Source of the DNA: Victivallis lenta
GTDB lineage: Bacteria > Verrucomicrobiota > Lentisphaeria > Victivallales > Victivallaceae
NCBI RefSeq assembly: GCF_009695545.1
Contig: NZ_VUNS01000005.1
Span: forward strand, 1-64,000
Length of the DNA: 64,000 bases
Direction of reading: 5' to 3'
This document shows, piece by piece, positions 54,961 through 63,645 of this stretch. Within the stretch, counting starts at the first letter, position 1; each line of letters starts with the position of its first letter. A program made the position numbers and the translations under genes. The notes under the pieces were generated by a model, which was given only the letters and a program-made list of their open reading frames with translations, made no database searches and was not told the origin of the DNA.

Positions 54961-55847
54961 TGTCACATCTCCTCTCTCCCCGGAAAAACGGGGTAAAAAA
55001 TGGACTGAATGCAACCGGCCCATGCAGCACGGATCGCCTGTATTCAGTCCAATACTCCCGCCGGCGCCTCCCGGCAGCGGCGGCTTCCGATCGGAACGAC
55101 CGGTCCGATGCGGCAAAGCGCCACCATACAGATCGTAAGTCCGTTTCCGACACGGCTGCGGTAAACGGCTCCCGCCATCTGCCGCAATTCCGGTCCGGCG
55201 CTCCTCTCCATCGCCGGACCGTTCTCCTCTTCCGGCATCGCGCTCCTCCACGCGAAACCGTACTCCGGGGGGGCGGCCCGGCACTCCCCAATGCCGGGCC
55301 GCCCTTCTCCTTTTTCCGGTCCGGCGCTCCTCAACGCCGAACCTCGCTTCTCCTCTTCGCGGCCCGATGCTCCTCAACGCCGAGCTGCACTCCTCCGGTC
55401 CGGCGCTCCTCAACGCCGAGCCGCACTCCTCCGGTCCGGCGCTCCTCAACGCCGAACCTCGCTTCTCCTCTTCGCGGCCCGGCACTCCTCAACGCCGAAC
55501 CTCGCTTCTCCTCTTCACGGCCCGGCGCTCCTCAACGCCGAGCCGCACTCCTCCGGCCCGGCACTCCTCAACGCCGAACCTCGCTTCTCCTCTTCGCGGC
55601 CCGGCGCTCCTCAACGCCGAGCCGTACTCCTCCGGCTGTCCGTCTGAAGAATTATCTGCCCTCTTCGCAAATAATTCCGCACATCGCACCGCCGCATGCA
55701 ACGCGTTCGCGAGACCTCTCCCCCAATTCGCCGGCCGGGAAAGCTTCCGGCTGCCATTTCCCGGCGTCGATGGTTGCGAATGCGCGTTCCCGACGGCTGC
55801 CGGAGCAATGGCCGCAACCGTCATATTTCCTCTTCCTTATCGCCATC
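54961..55847. other. 887-bp gap between Rrf2 and hcp, with repeat array
   Basis: No supported gene. Frames are open on both strands across much of it, but only because the GC-rich repeats lack stops. It contains an array of eight repeats (55327-55643) and two or three degenerate relatives from about 55195. The remainder towards 55847 shows nothing. Confidence 0.5.
55327..55643. repeat. Tandem array of eight 43/36-bp GC-rich repeats
   Basis: The anchor CTCCTCAACGCCGA begins at 55327, 55370, 55406, 55442, 55485, 55528, 55564 and 55607. Units are of two types: A, 43 bp, with an insert carrying CTCGCTTCTCCTCTTC, and B, 36 bp, with CACTCCTCCGG. The order is A B B A A B A B. Each unit has a small hairpin, CGGCG-CTCCTCAA-CGCCG. 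The 43-bp unit is not a multiple of three, so this is not a coding repeat. There are no unique spacers, so it is not CRISPR. It sits upstream of hcp. Confidence 0.9.
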
Positions 55848-56285
55848 TTACAGATTGACTTCACTTACGACATCCTCCATCCTCACGGCCAGCTCCTCGA
55901 GAGAGAGCCGGCCGAAAAATTCTCTCGCCTGCCGGTTCACCAGACTCGTGATTTCTCCGAACAGGGCGCAGCGTCCTTCACATTTGCTGTTCAGGAACAG
56001 GCAGTACCGATCCTCCACCTTGCCTTCCAGCGCTTCGAACACCTCCAGCGCCCGGATCATCCCCGGTTCCTTCATGAGCAGGAAACCTCCGGCCGGACCG
56101 CGCACGCTTTTCAATATCTTCGCCTGCCGCAGCCGGTGCAGCACCCGAACCGTGTGATCGTACGAGACCCCGAGCCTCGAAGCGATCTGACGCGCGCTCA
56201 GCGGTTTTTCCGGCTCCATCGCAATCAATGCACAGCTGTGAATTCCGATTGCCGCAGCTTCCGACATGTGAAAAAAATTTGCCAT
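55848..56285 (-). CDS. Rrf2-family iron-sulfur or NO-responsive regulator
   Basis: A 145-residue Rrf2 regulator (NsrR/IscR-like). A winged helix contains ALIAMEPEKPLSARQIASRL and VRVLHRLRQAKIL; the wing region is RGPAGGFLL. Three Cys in YCLFLNSKCEGRCALF (about residues 95-110) are the likely cluster ligands. ATG 56285 was preferred over an in-frame upstream extension because GGAAAG precedes it. Control of hcp, downstream on the same strand, is the natural inference as NsrR does elsewhere. Confidence 0.9.
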   Translation of the reverse strand: MANFFHMSEAAAIGIHSCALIAMEPEKPLSARQIASRLGVSYDHTVRVLHRLRQAKILKSVRGPAGGFLLMKEPGMIRALEVFEALEGKVEDRYCLFLNSKCEGRCALFGEITSLVNRQAREFFGRLSLEELAVRMEDVVSEVNL

Positions 56286-56910
56286 TTTCGTGCACTTTCC
56301 ATCGTATATGTTATATATGTACATAATTACATATATTGCCGACATCCAAAAAAGAAACTGAACCGCTTCTGCTGTTTTCAACCAACCATGTTGTTTCTTT
56401 TGCTTACCTGTACACTAATGCAGCTAAATAGAAAGTCAAGCCGGAATTTGAGTTTTTTTCATGTTTTTTTTAATAAAAGCCGATTTTTCATGTTTTTTTA
56501 CCTGTTTTCTTGTCGCTTGGCACGGATGAATCCGGATTGCGGCCAACTCTTTCGCAAAAAATCTTCCACTGTTCAAAATCGGCCATTGAGCTCTCCGGAC
56601 GCAAAGATCGCTTCCCCGGGCGGCCGGAATTCCCCCTGTTATCGAATTCCCGTCAAGCCGGACCGCCGTTTTTTACTGCAATTCTCCATACACTCGATCA
56701 TATAGCATATATTTATTGCCCGGCGATTCTCCATTCCGCCTGCCGGCGGCTGGAGAACCGGCGCCCCTCCTGCCGCGGAATCGGAACCGCAAACGGAAAT
56801 GCCGCTTGCATTCCCCCGGAAATACCAGTATAGTAGAAAACGGAAGAACCATGCATCGGATTCTTTTATTGATTCACAACATTGATATGCAACAATCGGC
56901 AGGATATGCG
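56286..56910. other. 625-bp gap upstream of Rrf2 and the membrane protein
   Basis: No supported gene. The left part is AT-rich and holds the dyad at 56313-56336. AACCATGTTGTTTCTTTT at 56385-56402 shares CATGTTGTTTCTTT with the operator-promoter region at 36542. CAGTATAGTAG (about 56828) could be a -10 for the next gene. The middle shows nothing. Confidence 0.4.
56313..56336. promoter_or_regulatory. AT-rich dyad upstream of Rrf2 gene
   Basis: ATATATGT (56313-56320) and ACATATAT (56329-56336) are perfect arms with an 8-base spacer; a second small palindrome TATGTACATA overlaps (56316-56325). It lies 28 bp upstream of the Rrf2 start, probably in its promoter, and fits autoregulation. Confidence 0.5.
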
Positions 56911-59160
56911 ATGGACGCCGGACAAAATAAAAATCAACGTATGGAATTCCGCAGAATCGGCGGTTCCTACCAGCAGGTGATCAGAACCGCCGCAGACCTG
57001 CGGCTGCTGCTGTCGCTCGATGAGGCGCATTGGGCGCTCAACAGCGTCAGTGTGGACTCCGTCCGCAGCGACGAACAGTTTCTGGCCTTTCTCGATGACG
57101 ATATGAACCGGCAGATCCGGACCGACGAGGTCAAGCGCGCCGTCGGCTGGTTTCTCGGCATGATGAACGATTTTTCCGGTTTCGAGGCGGAAAGCGATGT
57201 GCTTGAACTCTCCGCTATCGACGCCGCCAGTCCGGAAGGCGCGCGGCTGCTCGACGCGGCGAAGCTCGTTCTCTCGAACATCGGCCGCGAAACCGACGGC
57301 AGGCTGTCGCTCGCCCAGATCCGCAACGACAAGGAGATCATCGCCTGCGCCCGTCAGAACGGCGACGGCATCATTCCGCCCGGAGCCGCCGACACGCCCG
57401 AAACGGCCGAGCTGGTCAATTCCGCGATGAAACTTTTCGGCAGCATCAAGGACATCTGCGGAGCGGAAGGCATCGACAGTGCCATTCTCGACCAATTCAC
57501 GGCGGCGGCCACCGCGTATGTGAACTGGGTCGATGCACCGGCCGCGAATCCGGCCGCCCTGAAGCCGTTCGGAGACGATACAGCCGCCAGCTATGGAAAA
57601 TTTTCCGCTTTGGAAAAAGAGCTCGACGACTATTTCATCGCCTGTGAGGCGCGCGTTTTCAGCCGTGAGGCGCCGGATCGGCTGCGCAAGGTCGAATCGA
57701 CGATCGACCTGCTGAACAATCAGGCGATCCGGGACTTCTTCGCTTCTGCTCCGGTCGCGGAGCCGCGCCCGGACGAAACGCTCGATTTTTCGGCGAAGCT
57801 CAATCCGCTTAAACGCGACGCCCTGCTCGCCTTCGCCGCCGATGCCCATATCGGGGAGTTTCTGGTCGGAAACACTCTCTCCAACGACAACTGGAAGAAG
57901 CTGAAGGCCCGGTTTGCCCCGTATGCCGCCTGGGTTGCGGCGAAACCGAACAGCACATTCGACGGTTACGACCTCGACAGCCTGCGCCGTCAGACCGCGC
58001 CCGAAACCGTCGCCGCGCTGCGCGGCATGATTGCGGCCGACCTTGCAGTCGCACCTCGGATCGGCGCCTGCGAGCAGCTGCTCAAACTGATTCTGTTTCA
58101 GCGCTATCTGCTCGAATTTCTGAACAACTTCGTAAACCTGAGCCAGCTGTTCACTCCCGGCACGTCGTCGCTCCTGCAGGCCGGCATGCTCGTGATGGAC
58201 GGGAGGAATTTCACCCTGGTGTCGATCGTCAAAAACGTCGCAGAGCACAAGGCGATCGTGAAGCTCAGCGACATCTGCGTCATCTATCTCGATGCGAGCA
58301 CCGGCAAACCGGATGCGCAAAAGACGATGAAGCTGGCTGTGGCGGTCACCAGCGGCAATATTCGCAATCTTTTCATCAACAAGCACGGCATCTTTTTCTC
58401 CGCCGACGGAGAGTTGTGGGACGCCAAGATCATCGACCTTGTTCAACAGCCGGTTTCCATCTCCGAAGCGCTGCGCATGCCGTTCTACAAATTCGGCGAA
58501 TTCATCGGCAACCAGGCCGACCGCTTTTTCTCGGCCCGGAGTCAGGAGGCGCAAAAGCAGCTCGAAACCAATTTCAATGCGGCCGCCACGGCGGCGACTG
58601 CGCCGCAAGCGGCTGCCGCGCCGAAAATGCAGACGCCGGCTGTTTCAGGTTCGATGCTGCTGATGGGCGGCGGCATCGGCATCGCCGCCCTCGGCAGTTC
58701 GATCGCATTCATCGTCAAACAGCTGGCGAATGTTTCGATCTGGAATGTCCTGGCGGTGCTTCTCGGCATCATACTTATTTTCGGCGGTCCGGTCGTGGCG
58801 GTTTCGCTCGTCAAGCTCTACCGCCGGAACCTGTCGCGCTTCCTTGAAGCGAACGGCTATGCCGTAAACCGGCCGATGCGGCTCAGCCGCCGGATGGGGG
58901 CAATCTTCACCTTCGTTCCGCCGATTCCGAATTCGAACTACATCAGGCGTGATCTCGTGGACCTCTTCAACAAGCCGTCCCGGAGCAGTAAAATCGTTAA
59001 GATTCTCTGCATCGTGCTTTTCGTCCTTCTCTGCGCCGCAGCGGGCTACTGGTGTTATAACCGCTTTTTCGCCCCGAAATCCGCTCCGGTCCCGGCTGTT
59101 CCGGCCGCCCCGGTCAAGCCGTCGCCGGCTCCGTCGCAGCCGGAAGCTCCGAAGCAGTAA
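56911..59160 (+). CDS. Membrane-anchored 750-residue hypothetical protein
   Basis: A protein of unknown family. A long soluble, Ala/Asp-rich, mostly helical region (about residues 1-560) leads to a hydrophobic pair (SMLLMGGGIGIAALGSSIAF; WNVLAVLLGIILIFGGPVVA, about 595-650), a further helix (IVKILCIVLFVLLCAAAGYW, about 700) and a Pro/Ala tail. One part (LVSIVKNVAEHKAIVKL, TMKLAVAVTSGNIRNLFIN) resembles a small beta-rich domain. ATG 56911 was preferred (CAGGAT just upstream; codons before it lack G/C third positions); ATG 56851 is the alternative. A terminator follows. Its partner may be the zinc-ribbon membrane protein downstream. Confidence 0.7.
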   Translation: MDAGQNKNQRMEFRRIGGSYQQVIRTAADLRLLLSLDEAHWALNSVSVDSVRSDEQFLAFLDDDMNRQIRTDEVKRAVGWFLGMMNDFSGFEAESDVLELSAIDAASPEGARLLDAAKLVLSNIGRETDGRLSLAQIRNDKEIIACARQNGDGIIPPGAADTPETAELVNSAMKLFGSIKDICGAEGIDSAILDQFTAAATAYVNWVDAPAANPAALKPFGDDTAASYGKFSALEKELDDYFIACEARVFSREAPDRLRKVESTIDLLNNQAIRDFFASAPVAEPRPDETLDFSAKLNPLKRDALLAFAADAHIGEFLVGNTLSNDNWKKLKARFAPYAAWVAAKPNSTFDGYDLDSLRRQTAPETVAALRGMIAADLAVAPRIGACEQLLKLILFQRYLLEFLNNFVNLSQLFTPGTSSLLQAGMLVMDGRNFTLVSIVKNVAEHKAIVKLSDICVIYLDASTGKPDAQKTMKLAVAVTSGNIRNLFINKHGIFFSADGELWDAKIIDLVQQPVSISEALRMPFYKFGEFIGNQADRFFSARSQEAQKQLETNFNAAATAATAPQAAAAPKMQTPAVSGSMLLMGGGIGIAALGSSIAFIVKQLANVSIWNVLAVLLGIILIFGGPVVAVSLVKLYRRNLSRFLEANGYAVNRPMRLSRRMGAIFTFVPPIPNSNYIRRDLVDLFNKPSRSSKIVKILCIVLFVLLCAAAGYWCYNRFFAPKSAPVPAVPAAPVKPSPAPSQPEAPKQ

Positions 59161-59207
59161 CCGGGTTGTGACTTAACCGCAATACTGCTGCCTGATGCGT
59201 CACGGAA

Positions 59208-59240
59208 TTCGGAGGGGGGATTCAATTCCCCCTCCGAACT
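59208..59240 (+). terminator. Intrinsic terminator after the membrane protein gene
   Basis: An 11-bp stem, TTCGGAGGGGG (59208-59218) with CCCCCTCCGAA (59228-59238), loop of 9 nt, followed by CTTTCTC. Confidence 0.65.
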
Positions 59241-59446
59241 TTCTCCCGGCCGGCAATGCGGAAACAATCACCTTTGCAGACGGGAACAACTCGAAATCAG
59301 TTACTTTTCCGTTGAACAATTTGAACTGCACTTGATTTCGATGTATTTTCCTGTCAAGAAATTATCGAGTCATCCATATTGCCGGAAAATGCCACGGACA
59401 GTGCAACGAAATACAGTCGCAACGATGTTGAGAAAAGAAAAAAGTA

Positions 59447-60634
59447 ATGCATGACTCTTATGATATTGCCGACCTGTGCAGAGAGCTGGAAGCGAAAAGG
59501 AAAGCCGTGGCGGTCCGTACCGGAGTTTTCACTTTATTTCTGGGGGGCGCCTATATTCTTATCGGATGCTTCGTCTGGGAGCAGATGGCCGCGCCGTGGC
59601 CGCCGGAGCGGCCGGCAATCGCATACCTGGTCGTTCTCGCCGCATGGCCGTTCCTGCTGGCGGCGGGGTTTGACAAGATCAACCTTCGACTGCTGACCCG
59701 CTGGCCCCGCTGTCCGGTATGCCGGAAAAAACTCGTTTTCTTTCAACCGGTGTCAAGACGCTGCCCGGAATGCCACAACGTGATCGTGTACGACCGCAGA
59801 AAACTCCTGCCGGGTTATACCCTCCCGCCGGAAGCAATGCGGATTCGCAATCCGAACCAGCCGGGTATTTCTATCGGTTTGGAGGTCGGCCAGTTGCTCC
59901 TGATGGTTATTGTCTGCATCCCGGCTCTCGTTGTGGGATTCTTCCTTTTTCCGGAAGACGGCGGCATGGATGTGGAGTCTCCGCGCTTGGCGGCTTGCTT
60001 TGTCATGGCTCTGGGAGTTTTCGTCATCCTTTATCGATTCATCGGAGTTGTCGGAGTTGAAAAACTTCTGGAATTGGCCGCGTGGCTTGATCGAAAATGC
60101 GACAGGCTCAATCGCAAACTGAATAAGAATTACAGGAGCATGATTCCCGATCCCGCACACCATTGTCCGCACTGTCACCGGGAGCCGGACCACCGGCTGG
60201 CGGCGGTCACCGGCAACTGCAGTGCCTGCGGTGCGCCACTTCTGGAAACCGCCCCGGAACCGGATACGCCGGAGATGATGGATTGGCGCAATTTACACCG
60301 TTATGGGAAAATTCAGCGTATCGGATTGTCTTTCATGCTCGGAGTCCTGCTGTCTTTTCTGATCTTGCAGATCATTTTTCAGAATGACCGGCGATACTGG
60401 GCGGCTGGCGGCATTCTGTTTCCGGGGATTCTCCTGTTCTGGTGGACAGTGGTACTATGGAGTTTGCGCCGGAAATGGCAGTTGAATTTCCGCTGTCCCG
60501 GGTGCCGCTACCAGAACGGGCCGTCGAACAATGTCAGCGCATGGCGCTTTCTGCTGCAGACCGGCCATTGCTGCAGGTGTCGCCGCAAGCTCGTCCGCGA
60601 TGGTGAGTCCGGGAAAGGAGACGATCGTGCCTGA
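59447..60634 (+). CDS. Membrane protein with three zinc-ribbon-like CxxC pairs
   Basis: A 395-residue protein with about six membrane helices (TGVFTLFLGGAYILIG; IAYLVVLAAWPFLLAAG; VGQLLLMVIVCIPALVVGFF; ACFVMALGVFVILYRFIGV; SFMLGVLLSFLILQIIF; LFPGILLFWWTVVLWS) and three pairs of CxxC knuckles on the same soluble side: CPVC/CPEC (about 90-115), CPHC/CSAC (about 236-262) and CPGC/CCRC (about 357-380). These should bind zinc. No known family is recognised. The ribosome site is weak (purine-rich GAAAAAAG). The stop overlaps a possible short frame at 60627. Confidence 0.7.
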   Translation: MHDSYDIADLCRELEAKRKAVAVRTGVFTLFLGGAYILIGCFVWEQMAAPWPPERPAIAYLVVLAAWPFLLAAGFDKINLRLLTRWPRCPVCRKKLVFFQPVSRRCPECHNVIVYDRRKLLPGYTLPPEAMRIRNPNQPGISIGLEVGQLLLMVIVCIPALVVGFFLFPEDGGMDVESPRLAACFVMALGVFVILYRFIGVVGVEKLLELAAWLDRKCDRLNRKLNKNYRSMIPDPAHHCPHCHREPDHRLAAVTGNCSACGAPLLETAPEPDTPEMMDWRNLHRYGKIQRIGLSFMLGVLLSFLILQIIFQNDRRYWAAGGILFPGILLFWWTVVLWSLRRKWQLNFRCPGCRYQNGPSNNVSAWRFLLQTGHCCRCRRKLVRDGESGKGDDRA

Positions 60635-60755
60635 ACTTCCTTCTTCTTCCCCTGAAAATTTTTCAAATGGTTGCGGTCAATGGAATGTCTCTGATCGTGT
60701 CATTACCTCGTTCTCACAGCAGGTGGCTGAGCATAACAAAACAGCAGTAATATGA
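60627..60755 (+). CDS. Possible 42-residue ORF or truncated gene 5' end
   Basis: A GTG-started frame with a textbook ribosome site (AAAGGAG, six bases upstream) overlapping the previous stop by 8 bp, the mark of a translationally coupled gene. The product (PELPSSSPENFSNGCG, then WNVSDRVITSFSQQVAEHN) resembles nothing known. It ends abruptly, and the downstream region is low-GC and non-coding, so it may be the start of a gene lost by deletion. Confidence 0.3.
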   Translation: MPELPSSSPENFSNGCGQWNVSDRVITSFSQQVAEHNKTAVI

Positions 60756-60886
60756 TCCAATTCCTCATCGATAGTCATATCGCTCAAAAGACCGAGGTCT
60801 TCTGTTATCCATTCCCTATCGCATTCCCCACCCATTTGCGGTTGTTCAACAAAGGTTTCCTTTCCAAAGCGATCTGTTGGCAGCAT
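60677..60886 (-). CDS. Possible small hypothetical protein (69 residues)
   Basis: A minus-strand frame with GGAG five bases before ATG 60886 and an acidic, soluble product (GGECDREWITEDLG, MTIDEELDHITAVL) with three Cys near the end. It overlaps the 3' part of the 60627 frame on the other strand, so at most one of the two is likely to be real. No family is recognised. Confidence 0.3.
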   Translation of the reverse strand: MLPTDRFGKETFVEQPQMGGECDREWITEDLGLLSDMTIDEELDHITAVLLCSATCCENEVMTRSETFH

Positions 60887-61248
60887 TAGTTCTCCGGGGA
60901 GCCCCGTGATCGATTCGATGACTTAAGCAACATGTTTATAATGAGATGGTAAGATATGATGATATGAAATGAGGTTTTCAACCGTATTCATCGTTTTAAC
61001 AGGATCTCTGCCAGATATGATAGCATCGTTGTGCCGCTTTTTTTAATGCTCGAAAATTATGGATGTAATAATTGCATATGGCACCAGACAGATTGCTGTG
61101 ACACAAAAAATTATTTTCATCCATATGATTCCTTGATTCGTATTAATTACGCTCGCATAAACATTTTAAGATACGCCAGTATCATACTTGTGGTTTGAGC
61201 TCGGAAGCATGATTTAAGTCATTGTCGGATAGATAGATTAGCCCCTTG
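60887..61248. other. 362-bp low-GC gap
   Basis: No gene supported. It is clearly poorer in G+C than the rest of the window, with no repeats or dyads that stood out. Confidence 0.4.
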
Positions 61249-63645
61249 TTACTTGGAGAGATTGGGAACAATTTTCAGTTCCAGCGGCTGCTGGCGTGGT
61301 CCGATTACCAGCTTCATTTTTTTCGGGATTGTATCCATGGAAGTAAAACTGTTGATCAGCAGCTGGTTCGACTTGCCACGGGAATCGGAAAACTCAAGGC
61401 GAACGTGATTGTTGGATATCTCCCGGGAAGAAGAATCAAGAGTTAAGAATCCGCGTACCTCCTGGCCGAGTGTAATATCCAGATACCGTGTTTTTTCTGA
61501 TGGTTTTGCCAGAACTTTAATGACCTGTCTCCCATTCAAAGATTCCAATGCTCCGGAAAGAGTTTCCGGCTCGCTGCTCTCAAGTTTGAAATTGAGACGC
61601 GTGGTCAGGCTTTCATATTCCCGTCCGGCTCTTTCATCGTAAGGAGCGAGCAAAGCAAGATTCCGCACATATTCTTCACCGGTGGCGTAAACGTTTCCTT
61701 TCATCTCGTCATAGGCCTTGCTGAAATAAGATTCCGGCGTGTTCCCCCGCCAGGAAAGCTCGGCTTTTCCCGCAAGATAAAGATAATACCAATGGTCACG
61801 GTGTCCGAATGAATGAGCCAAACACCTCTGAATTGCAATGTGACCGCCTTGATTCGCCGCCTCGCGAATCAGCTCTTCCCGCCGGGCCTGCTGAGATGCC
61901 GGCAGCTGCATGGCCTGAAAGAATCCGCGATCCGGATTGTCTTTCCGGAGAGCCAGCAAATGATTCAGTACGGAGAGTTTCAATTCATTGATGTGCGACG
62001 ACGAATTGGGGGAAGAATGGATAGCCGACCACTGGCAAAGCAGTTCTTTCGTCGGTACATTTTCATCGGGAATGACTTCCTGAAGAGCTTGAGCGTAGCC
62101 GAAATCCGTCTGATAGTGGGGGCACCCGTTCTTCTCAGCCTCGCTGCATATGACGACTGCTTCCTGAATCAGTTTCCGCGCCCGGACGGGATCGGGGTCG
62201 ATGCCCAGAGAATTCTTCAACAGCAGTTTTGCCACCCGGAGTTTCGCGGGAACATATCCCAAGTCGGCAGCGTGCTGAAGTTCTTGAAACTTTTCCGGAG
62301 AAATCGCCACAACTCCTTCCGTCTTCAAATCCCACACATCGTTGCTGGAGCGATCTTCATAGGGCGTGAACGGCTCGGCCCACGCCTCGGCACACTCTCG
62401 TTCCCGCGCCATCTTCATTAGTTCAGACCGGACGGGTTCCGCTTGTTCCCGCCCGATCAGATAAAGGACCCGCGCAGCGACGCCGCCGATATTTCGCATT
62501 TTCTCCTCATAACACTCTTTCAGAGGACGAGTTCCCCGCAAAGGGATATCCTCCGGCATGGTCGACATCTCCCGGCCCCAGGCAAGGATTTGAACATGTT
62601 CTCCTGGAACGTTTGGAGGCAGGCGATATTTCTTCCAGATGTTGTTGTATTCATACAGATAGAACATAAAACCGGGAGTTCGTTCTCCCTGAAAGCTGCC
62701 GATAAAATTGCTGAAATAACGCGCTGCCTGAGAATAGTCGATCGGGACGCCGCTGTATCCCCGACTGCAGAGAAGGTAAAGATAGACCATTGCAAAATGA
62801 TTTTTTTCTGCAATCTGCTTCACCTTCGCGACTGCGGCAGAATCATCGCCCCGGTCGAGAAGATCGAGCACAGGCTGAAACGCCATCAACTCCTCCCGGA
62901 CCTGCTCGGCGTCCGGCATGATTCCCGCGACCTTTCCGGACAGGGCGCGCGGCTTCGGCTGAGCGGGTGCGCCTGCGGCAGGAAGCGCACCCGGCTTGAG
63001 CAAATCCGTCAGCCACATGGTAGAGGAAATCTGCCTCCGGGTGCCCATGATCACCGGGAATTCTGTTGTCAGAGAAAAAGGAGAGATTTCCACTCCCGCA
63101 TTTTTTCCGGATGAACGGCTGTCTTTTCCATCTGGCTCATCCAGATATGCGCTGAGAGAAAACCTGCCAATGTGCAGTGTACGTCCGCACTGCTCGCATA
63201 CCAAGTCTTCGGCATTGATTTCCAGCGGAAAGCGAAACGTCTGAAAATCCGGCTCCGCTGTACAAGAAAGGTCAAATTTCTTTTTTGGGGTTGTCCCATT
63301 GCATCGCTCGGTATCTGATGCATGAGAAGCGTAGAAGGTCAAAAAAGCCTTCAGGTGAGCGCTTTCTCCCCCTGCCGCCTTGATCTGAAAGGAGATCGAG
63401 TTCTTTTCGGAAGGTCGCAAGGATCTGCTGCGGAACATACACTCCACTCCGAAACGCTTTTTTTTGATCTGCAGTGTATTTTTCTTAAGCTCGTAACAAT
63501 CCCGAGGTTCCTCCCTGAATGAGGAGAGCTGACTTCCCCGCATGAGGTCAAAACCTATCAGTGTCGCAACGGGTTCTCCGGCGAACAGACATCCGCAGAC
63601 AACAGACAGCAAAACCATGCCGGCCTGCACACGGAAACAATTCAT
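61249..63645 (-). CDS. Secreted Sel1-repeat-like hypothetical protein
   Basis: A 798-residue exported protein with a signal peptide (residues 1-23, VLLSVVCGCLFAGEP). The first 200 residues are beta-rich with several Cys (VCEQCGRT); a middle region (about 265-610) has helical repeats of the Sel1/TPR kind (DYSQAARYFSNFI; ELQHAADLGYVPAKLRVAKLLL; IREAANQGGHIAIQRCLAHS); the C-terminal 130 residues are again beta-rich. The gene has visibly lower GC than its neighbours to the left, suggesting a separate history. Its role is unknown. No strong ribosome site is seen: AGGGATTGTG lies upstream. Confidence 0.75.
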   Translation of the reverse strand: MNCFRVQAGMVLLSVVCGCLFAGEPVATLIGFDLMRGSQLSSFREEPRDCYELKKNTLQIKKKRFGVECMFRSRSLRPSEKNSISFQIKAAGGESAHLKAFLTFYASHASDTERCNGTTPKKKFDLSCTAEPDFQTFRFPLEINAEDLVCEQCGRTLHIGRFSLSAYLDEPDGKDSRSSGKNAGVEISPFSLTTEFPVIMGTRRQISSTMWLTDLLKPGALPAAGAPAQPKPRALSGKVAGIMPDAEQVREELMAFQPVLDLLDRGDDSAAVAKVKQIAEKNHFAMVYLYLLCSRGYSGVPIDYSQAARYFSNFIGSFQGERTPGFMFYLYEYNNIWKKYRLPPNVPGEHVQILAWGREMSTMPEDIPLRGTRPLKECYEEKMRNIGGVAARVLYLIGREQAEPVRSELMKMARERECAEAWAEPFTPYEDRSSNDVWDLKTEGVVAISPEKFQELQHAADLGYVPAKLRVAKLLLKNSLGIDPDPVRARKLIQEAVVICSEAEKNGCPHYQTDFGYAQALQEVIPDENVPTKELLCQWSAIHSSPNSSSHINELKLSVLNHLLALRKDNPDRGFFQAMQLPASQQARREELIREAANQGGHIAIQRCLAHSFGHRDHWYYLYLAGKAELSWRGNTPESYFSKAYDEMKGNVYATGEEYVRNLALLAPYDERAGREYESLTTRLNFKLESSEPETLSGALESLNGRQVIKVLAKPSEKTRYLDITLGQEVRGFLTLDSSSREISNNHVRLEFSDSRGKSNQLLINSFTSMDTIPKKMKLVIGPRQQPLELKIVPNLSK

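Noticed and set aside
55327-55643. CRISPR array
   Set aside because: Units are contiguous with no unique spacers and vary in length by a fixed insert; no cas genes.
54960-56705. A 581-codon plus-strand frame covering the repeat array and Rrf2
   Set aside because: Open only because the repeats lack stops; the 43-bp unit shifts frames, and hcp and Rrf2 are real on the other strand.
59534-60193. Frames antisense to the zinc-ribbon protein
   Set aside because: The plus strand has regular membrane helices and CxxC pairs; the antisense has none.
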